Shown: positions 27,073-36,235, counted from the stretch's first letter. The stretch: DNA of 64,000 nt from JAIQFF01 sp963725615 (GCA_963725615.1 CAVRZO010000016.1:70583-134582); one strand, 5' to 3'. A program made the numbers and translations. Notes: generated by a model from the sequence alone, not told the origin.

Positions 27073-27762
27073 ATGAAAGGCAAGATCGCACTCGTTACCG
27101 GGGCCAATGGAGGCCTGGGCACCTGCGTTACGCAGGCACTGCTCGATGCCGGTGCCATGGTTGTAGGCTTGTCGCGGAAAATTGAGCAATCAGAATTCAA
27201 CAGCCCGAACTTTACTGCGTTGCCGGCAGAAATTTCAACGGCGGCCGGCGCAAAAATTGCGGTGGACAGCGTGGTCTCCCGCTTCGGCAGGCTGGACATT
27301 CTGGTTCACACGGTGGGTGGGTTCGCCGGGGGCCAGTCTCTCGCCGAGATCGACGATGCAACTTTCCAGCGCATGTTCGACATGAACTTGTACACCACAT
27401 TTTATATTTTGCGTGCAGCGATCCCGGTCATGCGCAAGACGGGAAATGGACGCATCGTTGCGATCGGCAGTCGCGCCGCCGTGGACCGAGGAGCCGGCGT
27501 CGGCGCTTATAGCGCTTCCAAAGCCGCCATGGTTTCGCTTATCAGGACAGTAGCGCAGGAAAACAAGGATGCGGGAATTACCGCCAGTGTGCTTCTGCCT
27601 GGAACGATGGACACGCCGGCCAACCGAAAGGCAATGCCGAACTCAGACTTCTCCAAATGGGTTCGACCGGCGGCAGTTGCGAGCTTGATCACGTGGCTGG
27701 TCAGCGACGCAGGCAAAGATGTTAACGGAGCAGTAATTCCGGTCTACGGCAGCGAGGTCTGA
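27073..27762 (+). CDS. Short-chain dehydrogenase/reductase
   Basis: 229 aa from the ATG at 27073, which has AGGAGG five bases upstream; a frame start at 27043 lacks this. The cofactor motif is TGANGGLG, the catalytic pair YSASK is intact and a serine stands in IGSRAA. The usual NNAG is replaced by HTVGG, a known variation among atypical SDRs. Substrate is unknown. The gene stands alone, with palindromic repeats at its 3' side. Confidence 0.82.
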   Translation: MKGKIALVTGANGGLGTCVTQALLDAGAMVVGLSRKIEQSEFNSPNFTALPAEISTAAGAKIAVDSVVSRFGRLDILVHTVGGFAGGQSLAEIDDATFQRMFDMNLYTTFYILRAAIPVMRKTGNGRIVAIGSRAAVDRGAGVGAYSASKAAMVSLIRTVAQENKDAGITASVLLPGTMDTPANRKAMPNSDFSKWVRPAAVASLITWLVSDAGKDVNGAVIPVYGSEV

Positions 27763-27786
27763 AACTCTGATTACTTGTTGTGCGGT

Positions 27787-27858
27787 GCGGGCGCCCTCGC
27801 CCGCGGCTCTTGATGGGGACACGGGCGGATCAGGAGTGAGACGGGCGGGACGCCCGTC
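27787..27858. repeat. REP-like double hairpin
   Basis: GCGGGCG-CCCT-CGCCCGC at 27787-27804 and GACGGGCG-GGA-CGCCCGTC at 27840-27858. A very similar unit (GGGCGCCCTCGCCCGCGGCTC) occurs at 33800, so this is a dispersed family. It sits between convergent genes and may serve as their terminator. Confidence 0.7.
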
Positions 27859-27869
27859 CTCCACTTTTT

Positions 27870-29915
27870 TCAAGGCGTTCCGATGGTTTGAGCCGCGGGA
27901 CGAACTTTGTCCTTTGCTTCGCGGCCCTCGACCGGCGGCGTTGGACGAATTCCCTTTACGTCTTCAACGTAGGCTCGCAGCGCTTCTCCTACACTCCAGG
28001 CCTGCGCAACACATCCAGCCGGACGCTGCGGGGCATCACCATCGAAAATTTCCGAGATGTGGCCCAGCGCGGCATCGGAGAGATGGTTTTTCAAGGGCAT
28101 CAGCCATTCGGACGCCTGTTTGCGCGCGGCTTCGCTCGCTCCGTTCACTTTCACATACGCGGTGATGAATGGGCCGATCAGCCACGGCCAGACTGTTCCT
28201 TGGTGGTAGGCACCATCGCGTTCAACCGGCCCGCCCTGATAGCGCCCACGATACTGTGGATCGCTGGGCGCAAGAGTACGCAGACCGTACGGCGTGAGTA
28301 GATGTTCGCGAACTTTCTCGACCACGCTTCGGGAGCGGTCTGGAGACAGCATGGTGTAGGGCAGGCTGACAGCAAAAATCTGATTGGGGCGGATGGAAGC
28401 GTCCGGCGGCCCGCCGTTGACCACGTCATACAGACAACTGTCCTTCTCGTTCCAGAATAGCCGGTTAAACGCCCAGGTCGCCATTGCCGCCATGTTGCGA
28501 TAGCGCTTTTGGGCGGCATCGTCTCCAAATCTGCGGGCAAATTCGTCCATGATGCAAAGCGCGTTGTACCAGAGCGCCTGAATCTCTACCGGTTTGCCCC
28601 GGCGCGGGGTCACAACCCAGTCGCCGACTTTGGCGTCCATCCAGGTGAGCTGGACTCCGGGTTCACCGGAGGTCAACAGTCCGCTGGGATCAACTTTGAT
28701 TTCATATCGCGTGCCGCGGGCATGCCAGGAAATAATGTCGGTGAAGACGGGATAGAGTTCGGTGCGGACAAACTCATCGTCTCCGGTATAGGCAAGGTAG
28801 GCTCGCGCGGCCTCGAAGAACCAGAGTGTGGCATCAACCGTGTTGTATTCCGGGGTCTCGCCCGCATCCGGGAAACGGTTGGGAAGCATGCCCTGGTCCA
28901 CGTGCCGGGCGAATGTGCTCAGGATGCTGCGGGCAACGTTGTGCCTTCCGGTCGGTAGCGTCAGGCCGGGCAGAGAAATCATGGTGTCGCGTCCCCAATC
29001 GCTGAACCAGTGATAGCCGGCGATAATGGTCTTCTTGTCGCCCCGGGCCACGATGTACTGCTCGCTCGCCGAAGTCAGGGCCTGGGCAAACTCGTCTTTG
29101 AAGGGAGAGGTCTGCGCCGCAATCTGACGGCGCTTGATCTCGGCTTGACGAAACTGGTCCGCTCTCGCGACATCGCGGTGTTCGATGGACGCGATGATCG
29201 ATGCCTGGTGGTTCGAAAGCAGATCGAAGCGCAGGACGAAGTGATTGAAAAGGTCTTCGGTGAAATCTAAGCCACGTTCACGCTCGATATCGTATTCAAA
29301 ATTCCTGTACCAGTCGCCGGTCTTTTGCAATTCAATCGCGTTGTGGGCCAGATATAAAGTGGGCAGCCCGGGGTAAGGCGTGACGGCGGCCAGTTCCGGC
29401 GCCTGCTCCACCGCGGCATTCAGCCCGCCATTGGCGTGGGTCGTGCTGTGATAGTCGCGGAACGCGATTAACGGCCGGATCGCAAGATGCAAGCTGTGGG
29501 GCGGTTGCTTCGTGCTTTTGAGTTCATACTGCACGACAGTAGTGTTTTCGCCGTAAACCATGAAAACCGTCTTCTCGATCGTAATGCCTTCGATTTCATA
29601 AGTAGAGATGGGAAACGGATCGAGACGGAAGTTCGTGAGATAACGAAAGCCCTGGGGATGGACAACGCCCGGATATCGGTTACAGGAGAGGTCAAACGGC
29701 TGGCCATCAATCAAAAGCGTCTCTTCCAGCTTCGACAGCAGCACTTCCCGGCCGACCGGCGGCTTGATGGCTGCGACCAGCAGGCCATGATAGCGGCGGG
29801 TGTTCAGACCGGTGATGGTGGAGGAGGCAAAGCCGCCCAGGCCATTGGTCTCCAGCCATTCGCGGCGCAGGGCCGCATCCAGATTGCCGCAGGTTTCTTG
29901 GTTGAATTCAATCAT
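27870..29915 (-). CDS. Glycogen-debranching-type amylo-alpha-1,6-glucosidase (GH133 family)
   Basis: 681 aa from the ATG at 29915, preceded by GGGGAG; a longer frame runs into a repeat element and is not credible. The N-terminal domain (EWLETNGLGGFASSTITGLN, TRRYHGLLVAA) is the bacterial/archaeal GDE N-domain, and the C-terminal (alpha/alpha)6 barrel has HWFSDWGRDTMISLPGLTL and YNALCIMDEFARRFGD, the glycogen debranching enzyme family. It removes alpha-1,6-linked glucose at glycogen branch stubs. It follows the GH63 glucosidase on the same strand with a hairpin-rich 162-bp spacer. It fits with the phosphorylase at 13955 and MalQ at the right edge as a glycogen-use set. Confidence 0.85.
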   Translation of the reverse strand: MIEFNQETCGNLDAALRREWLETNGLGGFASSTITGLNTRRYHGLLVAAIKPPVGREVLLSKLEETLLIDGQPFDLSCNRYPGVVHPQGFRYLTNFRLDPFPISTYEIEGITIEKTVFMVYGENTTVVQYELKSTKQPPHSLHLAIRPLIAFRDYHSTTHANGGLNAAVEQAPELAAVTPYPGLPTLYLAHNAIELQKTGDWYRNFEYDIERERGLDFTEDLFNHFVLRFDLLSNHQASIIASIEHRDVARADQFRQAEIKRRQIAAQTSPFKDEFAQALTSASEQYIVARGDKKTIIAGYHWFSDWGRDTMISLPGLTLPTGRHNVARSILSTFARHVDQGMLPNRFPDAGETPEYNTVDATLWFFEAARAYLAYTGDDEFVRTELYPVFTDIISWHARGTRYEIKVDPSGLLTSGEPGVQLTWMDAKVGDWVVTPRRGKPVEIQALWYNALCIMDEFARRFGDDAAQKRYRNMAAMATWAFNRLFWNEKDSCLYDVVNGGPPDASIRPNQIFAVSLPYTMLSPDRSRSVVEKVREHLLTPYGLRTLAPSDPQYRGRYQGGPVERDGAYHQGTVWPWLIGPFITAYVKVNGASEAARKQASEWLMPLKNHLSDAALGHISEIFDGDAPQRPAGCVAQAWSVGEALRAYVEDVKGIRPTPPVEGREAKDKVRPAAQTIGTP

Positions 29916-29930
29916 GAATACTCCCCGATT

Positions 29931-30061
29931 CACGTAGGCCCGGACGCCTCGTCCGGGCGGGCGAGCATGGCTCGCCAAAACTCGCGGAGCTGCGCTCCGC
30001 CGGGCAGGTGGGACACCTGCCCCTACGTGGACTGTGCTGCTTCACAGCTCCGCCACGTAGG
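29931..30061. repeat. Array of four different hairpins between GH63 and debranching-enzyme genes
   Basis: From left to right: CACGTAGG head, CCCGGACG-CCT-CGTCCGGG, GCGAGC-ATG-GCTCGC, GCGGAGC-TGC-GCTCCGC, GGGCAGGTG-GGA-CACCTGCCC, then CCTACGTGG and a final CCACGTAGG. GTAG feet at both ends mark it as a composite REP element. Being within a probable operon, it may attenuate or stabilise the mRNA. Confidence 0.75.
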
Positions 30062-30077
30062 TGAGCCGGCTCGAAAT

Positions 30078-32771
30078 TCAATCCGCAGCCGCGACCCGCG
30101 ACGGTTGGGACTTGGGCTTTTTACGGGTGCGCGATTCCCCGCTCTGCTGCATCAACTTCGTCACGACTCCGGTCCAGCCGGTCTGATGGCTGGCGCCGAC
30201 CCCTGCGCCGGAGTCACCGTGGAAGTACTCGTGAAAGAGGACCAGATCGCGCCAATGCGGATCGGTTTGGAATTTCTCGATATTGCCGAAGACCGGACGG
30301 CGTCCTTTCTCGTCGCGCAGGAATAGATTGGTCATGCGGCGCGACAGCTCGCCGGCTACCGCCCACAAGGTCATCATATTTCCTGACCCGGTCGGGAACT
30401 CCACCTTGAAGTCATCTCCGAGGTAATGGTGAAACTTCTGCAGCGACTCCACCAACAGAAAGTTAGTCGGGAACCAGATGGGGCCGCGCCAGTTAGAGTT
30501 TCCTCCGAACAGGCCGGTTGTGGATTCTCCCGGCTCGTAGTCCACCCGATGTTCCATGTCGTTTAGGTTGAGCGTATAGGGATGGTCGCGGTGATACTGC
30601 GACAACGCCCGGATACCGTACGGGGAAAGAAACTCCCGTTCATCCAGCATGTATTTGAGAATGTCGCGAAGCTGATCGGGATCGGCGATGGACAGCAGCC
30701 GGCGGGCGCCTTTGCCCTCGGTCATCATGCAGGCTATGTTCTCGGTGAGATCGGGGCGGTTCTCTACGAACCACTCCAGCCTTCGTTTAAAACCGGGATG
30801 GCGGTCGAGCATCTCCGGCTCCAGGGTTTCGACCGCGAAGAGAGGAATCAGGCCCACCATGGAGCGAATCTTCATCGGCAATTTTGAACCGTCGGGCAGA
30901 CGCAGAACGTCGTAGAAGAACCCGTCTTCCTCGTTCCACAATCCCACGCCATCGTGGCCGCGATCGCTCATGGCGCGGGCGATATAGATGAAGTGCTCCC
31001 AGAATTTGCTGGCCACATCTTCATAGGCTGGATCTTCTTGTGCCAGTTCGAGGGAGATGGCCGCCAGGTTGAGCGTGTACATGGCCATCCAACTAGTCCC
31101 GTCGGATTGCTCGAGATAACCTCCGGTGGGAAGGGGCGCGCTGCGATCGAACACGCCGATGTTGTCCAGTCCCAGAAATCCGCCTTGAAAGATGTTCATG
31201 CCGGCGGCGTCCTTGCGGTTCACCCACCAGGTGAAATTCAACATGAGCTTGTGGAAGACACGCTGCAGAAATTCGCGATCACCTTTCCCCTTGCGTTTTT
31301 TGTCAATCTTGTACACGCGCCATGTGGCCCAGGCGTGCACGGGAGGATTCACATCGCCGAATGCCCACTCGTAGGCAGGGATCTGTCCGTTGGGGTGCAT
31401 GTACCACTCACGCAGCATGAGGACGAGCTGCTCCTTGGCAAAATCCGAGTCCACCAGAGCCAGCGGAATGCAGTGAAATGCCAGGTCCCATGCCGCGTAC
31501 CACGGATACTCCCACTTGTCGGGCATGGAGATGACGTCGGCGTTGTAGAGATGCGGCCACTCGTGATTGCGACCGTTGCGGCGCTCCGGAGGCGGAGGCG
31601 GATTACCGGAATCGCCTTCGAGCCACTGCTTCACCACATAGTGATAGAACTGCTTGGACCACAGCATGCCGCCAAAGCCCTGGCGCATGACATTTTTCGC
31701 GTCCGGCGTAAGGTCGTGCGGGATGATGTTGGCGTAAAATTCGTCAGCCTCACTGAGACGCGACGCAAAGGTCTGATCGAAGCCGTCGAATGCATTATTT
31801 TCTTGCAGATCAGTTTTGGTCAGGCGCAATCGCACGACAACGGTTTCACCAGCCCCGACGTCAAGTTTGTAATGCGTGGATGCTTTGGTACCGAAGTGCT
31901 CAGGATTTACGGCTTCTTTGGCTCCGTGCACGATGTAGTTGTTGATGCCGTCTTTAACATAGGGAGTTCGATTCTCGACTCCAAACAAGCGCCAGGCATT
32001 GGTGTCATTCCCGGTAAAGAGCAATTCTGGCGAACCTTCACAATGCAACCAGCGCCGGCCGGAGTCTGGATGATCCAAAACAATGACCGGGTCCGGCGAA
32101 TCACTTGCCCGCTTAAGCCTGGGCTCGGCATTTCCCTCGCCCCATGACCAGGTATTCCGGAACCAGATGGTGGGCAACAGGTGGAGGTCGGCCGTTTCGG
32201 GGCCGCGGTTTGCAACCGTAATCCTGATCAGGATGTCTTCTACATCCACCTTGGCGTATTCCACGAATACATCGAAGTAACGGTCTTCGTTGAACACGCC
32301 TGTGTCCATGAGTTCGTATTCCGGCTGGCCCTTGCCACGCCGCCGGTTTTCATCCACCAGGTCTGCGTAAGGAAATGCTGACTGCGGATACTTGTAGAGA
32401 TACTTCATGTAGGAATGTGTCGGAGTGCTGTCGAGATAGAAGTAGTATTCCTTTACGTCCTCGCCGTGATTTCCTTCATTCCCGGTCAGACCGAATAGCC
32501 GCTCTTTGAGGATGGGATCGCGCTCGTTCCACAGGGCCAGGGCAAAACAGACGGTCTGCTGGCGGTCGCTGATTCCGGCCAGGCCATCTTCATTCCAGCG
32601 ATACGCACGCGAGCGGGCGTGGTCGTGCGGCAGGCTCTCCCATGCATTTCCGTACGGGCTGTAATCTTCGCGGACCGTACCCCAGGCGCGCTCGCTGAGA
32701 TAAGGCCCCCAGCGCTTCCAATGCTTCTTGCGCGCTTCTGATTCCGCCAGCCGTATCTCTTCCTGCGTCAT
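30078..32771 (-). CDS. GH63-family glucosidase
   Basis: 897 aa starting at the ATG at 32771, with AGGAGAAG upstream. The sequence follows the bacterial GH63 family: N-terminal beta-domain (WGTVREDYSPYGNAWESL, YRWNEDGLAGISD), then an (alpha/alpha)6 barrel with WYAAWDLAFHCIPLAL, YEWAFGDVNPPVHAWATW (catalytic Asp/Glu region) and GGNSNWRGPIWFPTNFLL. GH63 enzymes hydrolyse alpha-linked glucose; some bacterial members act on glucosyl- or mannosylglycerate. There is no signal peptide, so it is cytoplasmic. A short gene ends 17 bases before it, and the debranching enzyme follows downstream. Confidence 0.85.
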   Translation of the reverse strand: MTQEEIRLAESEARKKHWKRWGPYLSERAWGTVREDYSPYGNAWESLPHDHARSRAYRWNEDGLAGISDRQQTVCFALALWNERDPILKERLFGLTGNEGNHGEDVKEYYFYLDSTPTHSYMKYLYKYPQSAFPYADLVDENRRRGKGQPEYELMDTGVFNEDRYFDVFVEYAKVDVEDILIRITVANRGPETADLHLLPTIWFRNTWSWGEGNAEPRLKRASDSPDPVIVLDHPDSGRRWLHCEGSPELLFTGNDTNAWRLFGVENRTPYVKDGINNYIVHGAKEAVNPEHFGTKASTHYKLDVGAGETVVVRLRLTKTDLQENNAFDGFDQTFASRLSEADEFYANIIPHDLTPDAKNVMRQGFGGMLWSKQFYHYVVKQWLEGDSGNPPPPPERRNGRNHEWPHLYNADVISMPDKWEYPWYAAWDLAFHCIPLALVDSDFAKEQLVLMLREWYMHPNGQIPAYEWAFGDVNPPVHAWATWRVYKIDKKRKGKGDREFLQRVFHKLMLNFTWWVNRKDAAGMNIFQGGFLGLDNIGVFDRSAPLPTGGYLEQSDGTSWMAMYTLNLAAISLELAQEDPAYEDVASKFWEHFIYIARAMSDRGHDGVGLWNEEDGFFYDVLRLPDGSKLPMKIRSMVGLIPLFAVETLEPEMLDRHPGFKRRLEWFVENRPDLTENIACMMTEGKGARRLLSIADPDQLRDILKYMLDEREFLSPYGIRALSQYHRDHPYTLNLNDMEHRVDYEPGESTTGLFGGNSNWRGPIWFPTNFLLVESLQKFHHYLGDDFKVEFPTGSGNMMTLWAVAGELSRRMTNLFLRDEKGRRPVFGNIEKFQTDPHWRDLVLFHEYFHGDSGAGVGASHQTGWTGVVTKLMQQSGESRTRKKPKSQPSRVAAAD

Positions 32772-32788
32772 GGAAGCTTCTCCTGTCG

Positions 32789-32974
32789 TCAGATCTGATG
32801 CAGCAGCCGTTTGAAATTGCCGACGATCAAGGCCTGAAGGCGTGCGAAGTGTTCTTCGCAGTTTACGGCCCCCTCCTGCGCTTTCGCATCCGGCCTGACC
32901 TCGCGCGGTTCACGGTAATCATGTTCCAAGGGTAGCGTATTGGTTAAGGCGGTTCGAACAATGCCGGAATGCAT
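32789..32974 (-). CDS. Small protein in front of GH63, 61 aa
   Basis: ATG at 32974 with GGAGG eight bases upstream; ends 17 bases before the GH63 start. The protein (MHSGIVRTALTNTLPLEHDY, then a charged segment and HFARLQALIVGNFKRLLHQI) has an amphipathic C-terminal helix and no membrane segment. I do not recognise it. Good ribosome site and tight coupling support a real gene, but composition alone does not prove it. Confidence 0.5.
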   Translation of the reverse strand: MHSGIVRTALTNTLPLEHDYREPREVRPDAKAQEGAVNCEEHFARLQALIVGNFKRLLHQI

Positions 32975-33067
32975 CGGATTATCCTCCCTATTTTTGCTCG
33001 ATTTCAACTGGGACCGTCCGGGTCCCGGGGCGCGTTTTTGCCCATCAGCCGTCGCCAGATGCCAGAT

Positions 33068-33460
33068 TTAGGTCCGAGGGTCGGGGAGGACAAAGACCGC
33101 CCGCGCCAGATCGGAGGTGAGTGTTTCAGCGCGATAGTATCGGGTCAGGATACCGTCCTTCCATAGCAACAGGTCGGGATTGCCGCGGGCGAACTCGTCC
33201 CAGCTTTGGTTCTTTCCGGTCCTCGCCATACGTTCCCGGATAAGAAAGACGTAAGCCCAGGTAAGAGTCTCGTGGTAAAGCTGGGGCTTCCCGCGGGCCT
33301 CGGCAAATCGTCGCAGGGTTTTGGAGAATGCCTGGAGGGCTTCAAGAACCGGGTACCTGGTCAGGTATAGGAACGCGACTCGAACGTGCTCGCGATGGTG
33401 AAAGCACTCATTCGGAAGCGTACCGTCCTCGAATTGCTCGATCAGTTCTTCGTCTGTCAT
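33068..33460 (-). CDS. Conserved-type hypothetical protein, second gene of a coupled pair
   Basis: 130 aa, start ATG at 33460, overlapping the stop of the preceding gene in an ATGA arrangement. The sequence is a compact helical protein with His-rich N-terminal region (LPNECFHHREHVRVAFLYL) and several conserved-looking aromatic/charged positions (HETLTWAYVFLIRERM, WDEFARGNPDLL). I cannot name the family. No signal or membrane segment. Strict translational coupling implies that it works with its upstream partner. Confidence 0.7.
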   Translation of the reverse strand: MTDEELIEQFEDGTLPNECFHHREHVRVAFLYLTRYPVLEALQAFSKTLRRFAEARGKPQLYHETLTWAYVFLIRERMARTGKNQSWDEFARGNPDLLLWKDGILTRYYRAETLTSDLARAVFVLPDPRT

Positions 33461-33738
33461 CGGGGTCGCCGGCGTGTGTTCTCATCTTCCTTCAGGCGAT
33501 GGCTAGCCTTCGAATCTAATTCCAAGCCATAGAACTTTTTCAGATCCTTGATCTGGCCAAGAGACGCCGGGGTAAACGGCGTCTTGCCGTCGAAGGCATG
33601 CAAGACAATTCCCTCCAGCAGGTCGCCCAGAGTCAAGTCGTGGTACTCGGCGAACGCCTTGAGCACTTTGAGCAGGCGCTTCTCAAGGCGAACCCCGGTC
33701 TGCACCCGCTCCACCAGGATCCTTGCGTCGCATTGCAT
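33457..33738 (-). CDS. Small basic protein, first gene of a coupled pair (ribbon-helix-helix-like N-terminus)
   Basis: 93 aa, ATG at 33738. The start (ILVERVQTGVRLEKRLLKVL, then AFAEYHDLTLGDLLEGIVLHAF) has the strand-helix-helix periodicity of an arc/RHH-type DNA-binding fold, followed by a charged tail (ASHRLKEDENTRRRPR). Such a small DNA-binding-like protein overlapping a second small gene resembles antitoxin-toxin organisation, but the downstream protein is not a recognised toxin. Assignment is tentative. The 359-bp space to the porin gene upstream is filled by a REP doublet. Confidence 0.6.
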   Translation of the reverse strand: MQCDARILVERVQTGVRLEKRLLKVLKAFAEYHDLTLGDLLEGIVLHAFDGKTPFTPASLGQIKDLKKFYGLELDSKASHRLKEDENTRRRPR

Positions 33739-33791
33739 GGTACCAGTGTACCACGGTACACTGGATATGCGGGAGCTGCTCAGCTAGCACC

Positions 33792-33907
33792 GTGTGGCGC
33801 GGGGCGCCCTCGCCCGCGGCTCTTGACTTTTGACTTCGGGTCTTGGGTTGACTGGCGCCTTTCAATTTCACTGCCCGCAGTCGCGGGCGAGGGCGCCCGC
33901 GCCACAC
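33792..33907. repeat. Inverted pair of REP-like units
   Basis: GTGTGGCGCGGGGCGCCCTC and following (33792-33818) is inversely repeated as CGCGGGCGAGGGCGCCCGCG plus CCACAC (33882-33907), with a 63-base spacer. The unit is the same family as 27787. It occupies most of the divergent gap 33739-34097; the remainder (to 34097) shows no gene, and must hold the porin promoter. Confidence 0.75.
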
Positions 33908-34097
33908 GAGCACCCAATAAATTTCTCTTATCTCTTCCATAAATTAATGTTTTTAAAAGTATTTGTGATAGGCGCAAAAAGAATTATGCATTGGACTCTA
34001 ACAGGCGCAGGGCGGTACTGTGCACCACGCTGGTGACCGGGGTGTGCACCTAGGTGCGCAACGAAAACGTGACTAGGGGAGAAAGAGAGTCATCCAG

Positions 34098-35456
34098 ATG
34101 AATTGTGCCTTCCGTTGGAGGGTTTTGGTTTTGGCCGTGAGTCTCGGATTTGTGTGCGGCGTTGGGAATCGCGCTCTGGCTCAAACCGAGCCTGCGACTG
34201 ATCTTTCCACCCGTATCGATTCTTTGGAAAAACAACTGGCAGATCTCAAGAGTCAGATGGAGGCACAGAAAGCAGCGGCTGCAGCCGCGCCGGTCCCTGC
34301 GGCCGCCGCAGCCGCACTTCCCGCCGCCGCGCCGCCGGCCGCTCCCGCGCCCACCGGACTGGCTGGGTTGCTGGGGCCAACCACGTTGAGCGGGTTTGTG
34401 GATGTTTACTACGGCTATAACTCGAACCAGCCTGCACAGCGCACCACCGCCCTTCGCAACTTCGACGTCAATTCCAGCCAGTTCGCTTTGAACATGCTTG
34501 AACTGGTGGCGGACAAACCTGTGAGCACCGACACCGGTCGGGTCGGATATCACGTCGCTCTCGGCTTCGGACAGGCCATGAACCTGGTGAACGCTGGTGA
34601 GGGTGCTTCGCCTCTCCTGCCGGGCACTCCGCTCGGTGGACCGCCATCGACCATTACCAACTTCGATCAATATCTGAAGGAAGGGTATTTGGAGTATCTA
34701 GCGCCCGTGGGCAAGGGTTTGCAGATCAATGTCGGGAAGTTCGTGACCCCGGCCGGCGCGGAAGTCATCGAGACCAAGGACAACTGGAATTACTCCCGGG
34801 GACTTCTGTTTTCCTGGGCCATTCCTTACTTTCACTTTGGCATGAGCGGCAAGTATGCCTTCAACAGCAAGTTTGCGCTGACCGGCTACCTGATGAACGG
34901 CTGGAACAACAGCGTAGACAACAACAGCGGCAAGACTACCGGCTTCACCGCCGCATGGACTCCCAGCAGCAAGTTCACCCTGATTGAAAACTATCTTGTA
35001 GGGCCGGAACAGGGTAATAACAACTCTGACTTCAGGCACCTCAGCGACACTATCGTGACTTACAGCCCTAATGCAAAGCTCTCGCTGATGGCGAACTACG
35101 ACTACGGCCATGACCGAGTCGCGCTATTGGGTCCCGGATTCCCATCCTCGGCAGTGTGGTGGACCGGTATTGCCGGATACATCAAGTACGCTCCCAACGC
35201 CACCTGGGCGATTGCCACTCGCGGCGAATGGTTCAAGGACCACAACGGGTTCTCGACCGGCACGGCGCAGAACGTGGGCGAATTTACGCTGACTCTCCAG
35301 CGCATGATGGCGAGCAAGATCATGGCCCGGCTGGAATTCCGCCGCGACATGTCGGACCAGGATGTTTTCCCGTACCGGACTGGTTTGTTCAGGGATTCGC
35401 AGAACACCGTGACCCTCGGCATGGTGTACGCATTTAGCAGCGCCGATGCCAAGTAG
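34098..35456 (+). CDS. Outer-membrane beta-barrel porin (OmpL-like bbp2 family)
   Basis: 452 aa, ATG at 34098. Signal peptide to about NRALAQ, then a short coiled coil (STRIDSLEKQLADLKSQMEA) and a long Ala/Pro-rich linker (about 55-90), typical for periplasmic spacer segments. The barrel starts at LSGFVDVYYGYNSNQP and continues with alternating strands (AALGFGQ-like, YAFNSKFALTGYLMNGWNNSV) ending GMVYAFSSADAK. This matches the putative beta-barrel porin-2 family. It leads the plus-strand nitrogen module and probably admits small solutes such as ammonium or other nitrogen sources; that role is inferred from context. Confidence 0.8.
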   Translation: MNCAFRWRVLVLAVSLGFVCGVGNRALAQTEPATDLSTRIDSLEKQLADLKSQMEAQKAAAAAAPVPAAAAAALPAAAPPAAPAPTGLAGLLGPTTLSGFVDVYYGYNSNQPAQRTTALRNFDVNSSQFALNMLELVADKPVSTDTGRVGYHVALGFGQAMNLVNAGEGASPLLPGTPLGGPPSTITNFDQYLKEGYLEYLAPVGKGLQINVGKFVTPAGAEVIETKDNWNYSRGLLFSWAIPYFHFGMSGKYAFNSKFALTGYLMNGWNNSVDNNSGKTTGFTAAWTPSSKFTLIENYLVGPEQGNNNSDFRHLSDTIVTYSPNAKLSLMANYDYGHDRVALLGPGFPSSAVWWTGIAGYIKYAPNATWAIATRGEWFKDHNGFSTGTAQNVGEFTLTLQRMMASKIMARLEFRRDMSDQDVFPYRTGLFRDSQNTVTLGMVYAFSSADAK

Positions 35457-35472
35457 TCAGGAGGCCATCAAC

Positions 35473-35658
35473 TTGAAGAAACTGCAGCTTCGGCTGGTGT
35501 CCGCGTACTTACAGGAAGAACGATTTCTACCCAGCGGCAGTGATGCCGCTGTTATGTGGGCTAACGGCTTGGGTTCAACTCAAACCACCCCTGGTTCCAG
35601 CGCCCAAGCCGTGCCCGCACCAATCGTGCACTCGAAAAAGGCGAACAGGTTTTTGTAG
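35473..35658 (+). CDS. Possible small protein, 61 aa (TTG start)
   Basis: AGGAGG stands eight bases before a TTG at 35473 right after the porin stop. The frame encodes KKLQLRLVSAYLQEERFLPS and a low-complexity tail, with no recognised motif. The strong ribosome site is the only support; the 292-bp gap 35457-35748 otherwise holds no gene. Confidence 0.3.
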   Translation: MKKLQLRLVSAYLQEERFLPSGSDAAVMWANGLGSTQTTPGSSAQAVPAPIVHSKKANRFL

Positions 35659-35748
35659 GAGGCAGATTTGGCTTTTACTTCTAACAAACACAAAGGACGG
35701 GGCTCTAAGCTTGCCCCCGTTCAAATACTCGAGGTAAGGAGCAAAGCA

Positions 35749-35919
35749 ATGGGCGCGAATTCAAAGCAAGGAATATATTTGGGAACCACTTTGGCCGGCT
35801 TCACATCCTTCGTGGCGGGTTTGCACGGCGGTGGCGGCCTGGGCGTGGTCTTCGCCATCGTGGGAGCAGGGTTGCTGTTGGTCTCTGCAGCCGGCTTCTA
35901 CAAGATCAAAGCTGTATAG
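35749..35919 (+). CDS. Small two-helix membrane protein, 56 aa
   Basis: ATG at 35749 with AAGGAG at good spacing. The protein (GANSKQGIYLGTTLAGFTSF, then Gly-rich turn and LGVVFAIVGAGLLLVSAAGF) has two predicted membrane helices. Unknown function. It precedes another small membrane protein and the ammonium transporter on the same strand. Confidence 0.7.
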   Translation: MGANSKQGIYLGTTLAGFTSFVAGLHGGGGLGVVFAIVGAGLLLVSAAGFYKIKAV

Positions 35920-35960
35920 CTCACATAGATCGACTTAGTCTCAACGAAAGAGGGAAACAA

Positions 35961-36143
35961 ATGAAGCTCGTTGGAGTCTTACTGGCGCTTTTTGGATGGT
36001 TGCTTCCGGTTGTCGCGCTCAACATGACCTCGTCCACCGGGGCGAGGATGTTCCTATGCATCCTGGGAATCGGCATCACGCTGTTCGCGATTCTCAGTCT
36101 CGTGAACAAGTCTCACCAAAAGCAAGCAGTCTGGAAACAGTGA
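35961..36143 (+). CDS. Small two-helix membrane protein, 60 aa
   Basis: ATG at 35961 after GAAAGAGGG. Two hydrophobic helices (KLVGVLLALFGWLLPVVAL; ARMFLCILGIGITLFAILSL) and a short polar tail. Unrecognised. It lies 92 bases before the ammonium transporter start and is likely part of its transcript; a role as a small transporter subunit is speculative. Confidence 0.7.
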   Translation: MKLVGVLLALFGWLLPVVALNMTSSTGARMFLCILGIGITLFAILSLVNKSHQKQAVWKQ

Positions 36144-36235
36144 CAAGCCGGCAATCAGTTCAGGCTGAATGGATTCTTAAGATTGGAGACGCGGTGAGGG
36201 TTAAGCCCGCGTTCAACCTCACTAGGAGATATGCA

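Noticed and set aside
30954..32147. 397-aa open frame antisense to GH63
   Set aside because: The minus-strand frame is an unmistakable GH63 enzyme; the plus-strand frame shows no motif and no signal for translation.
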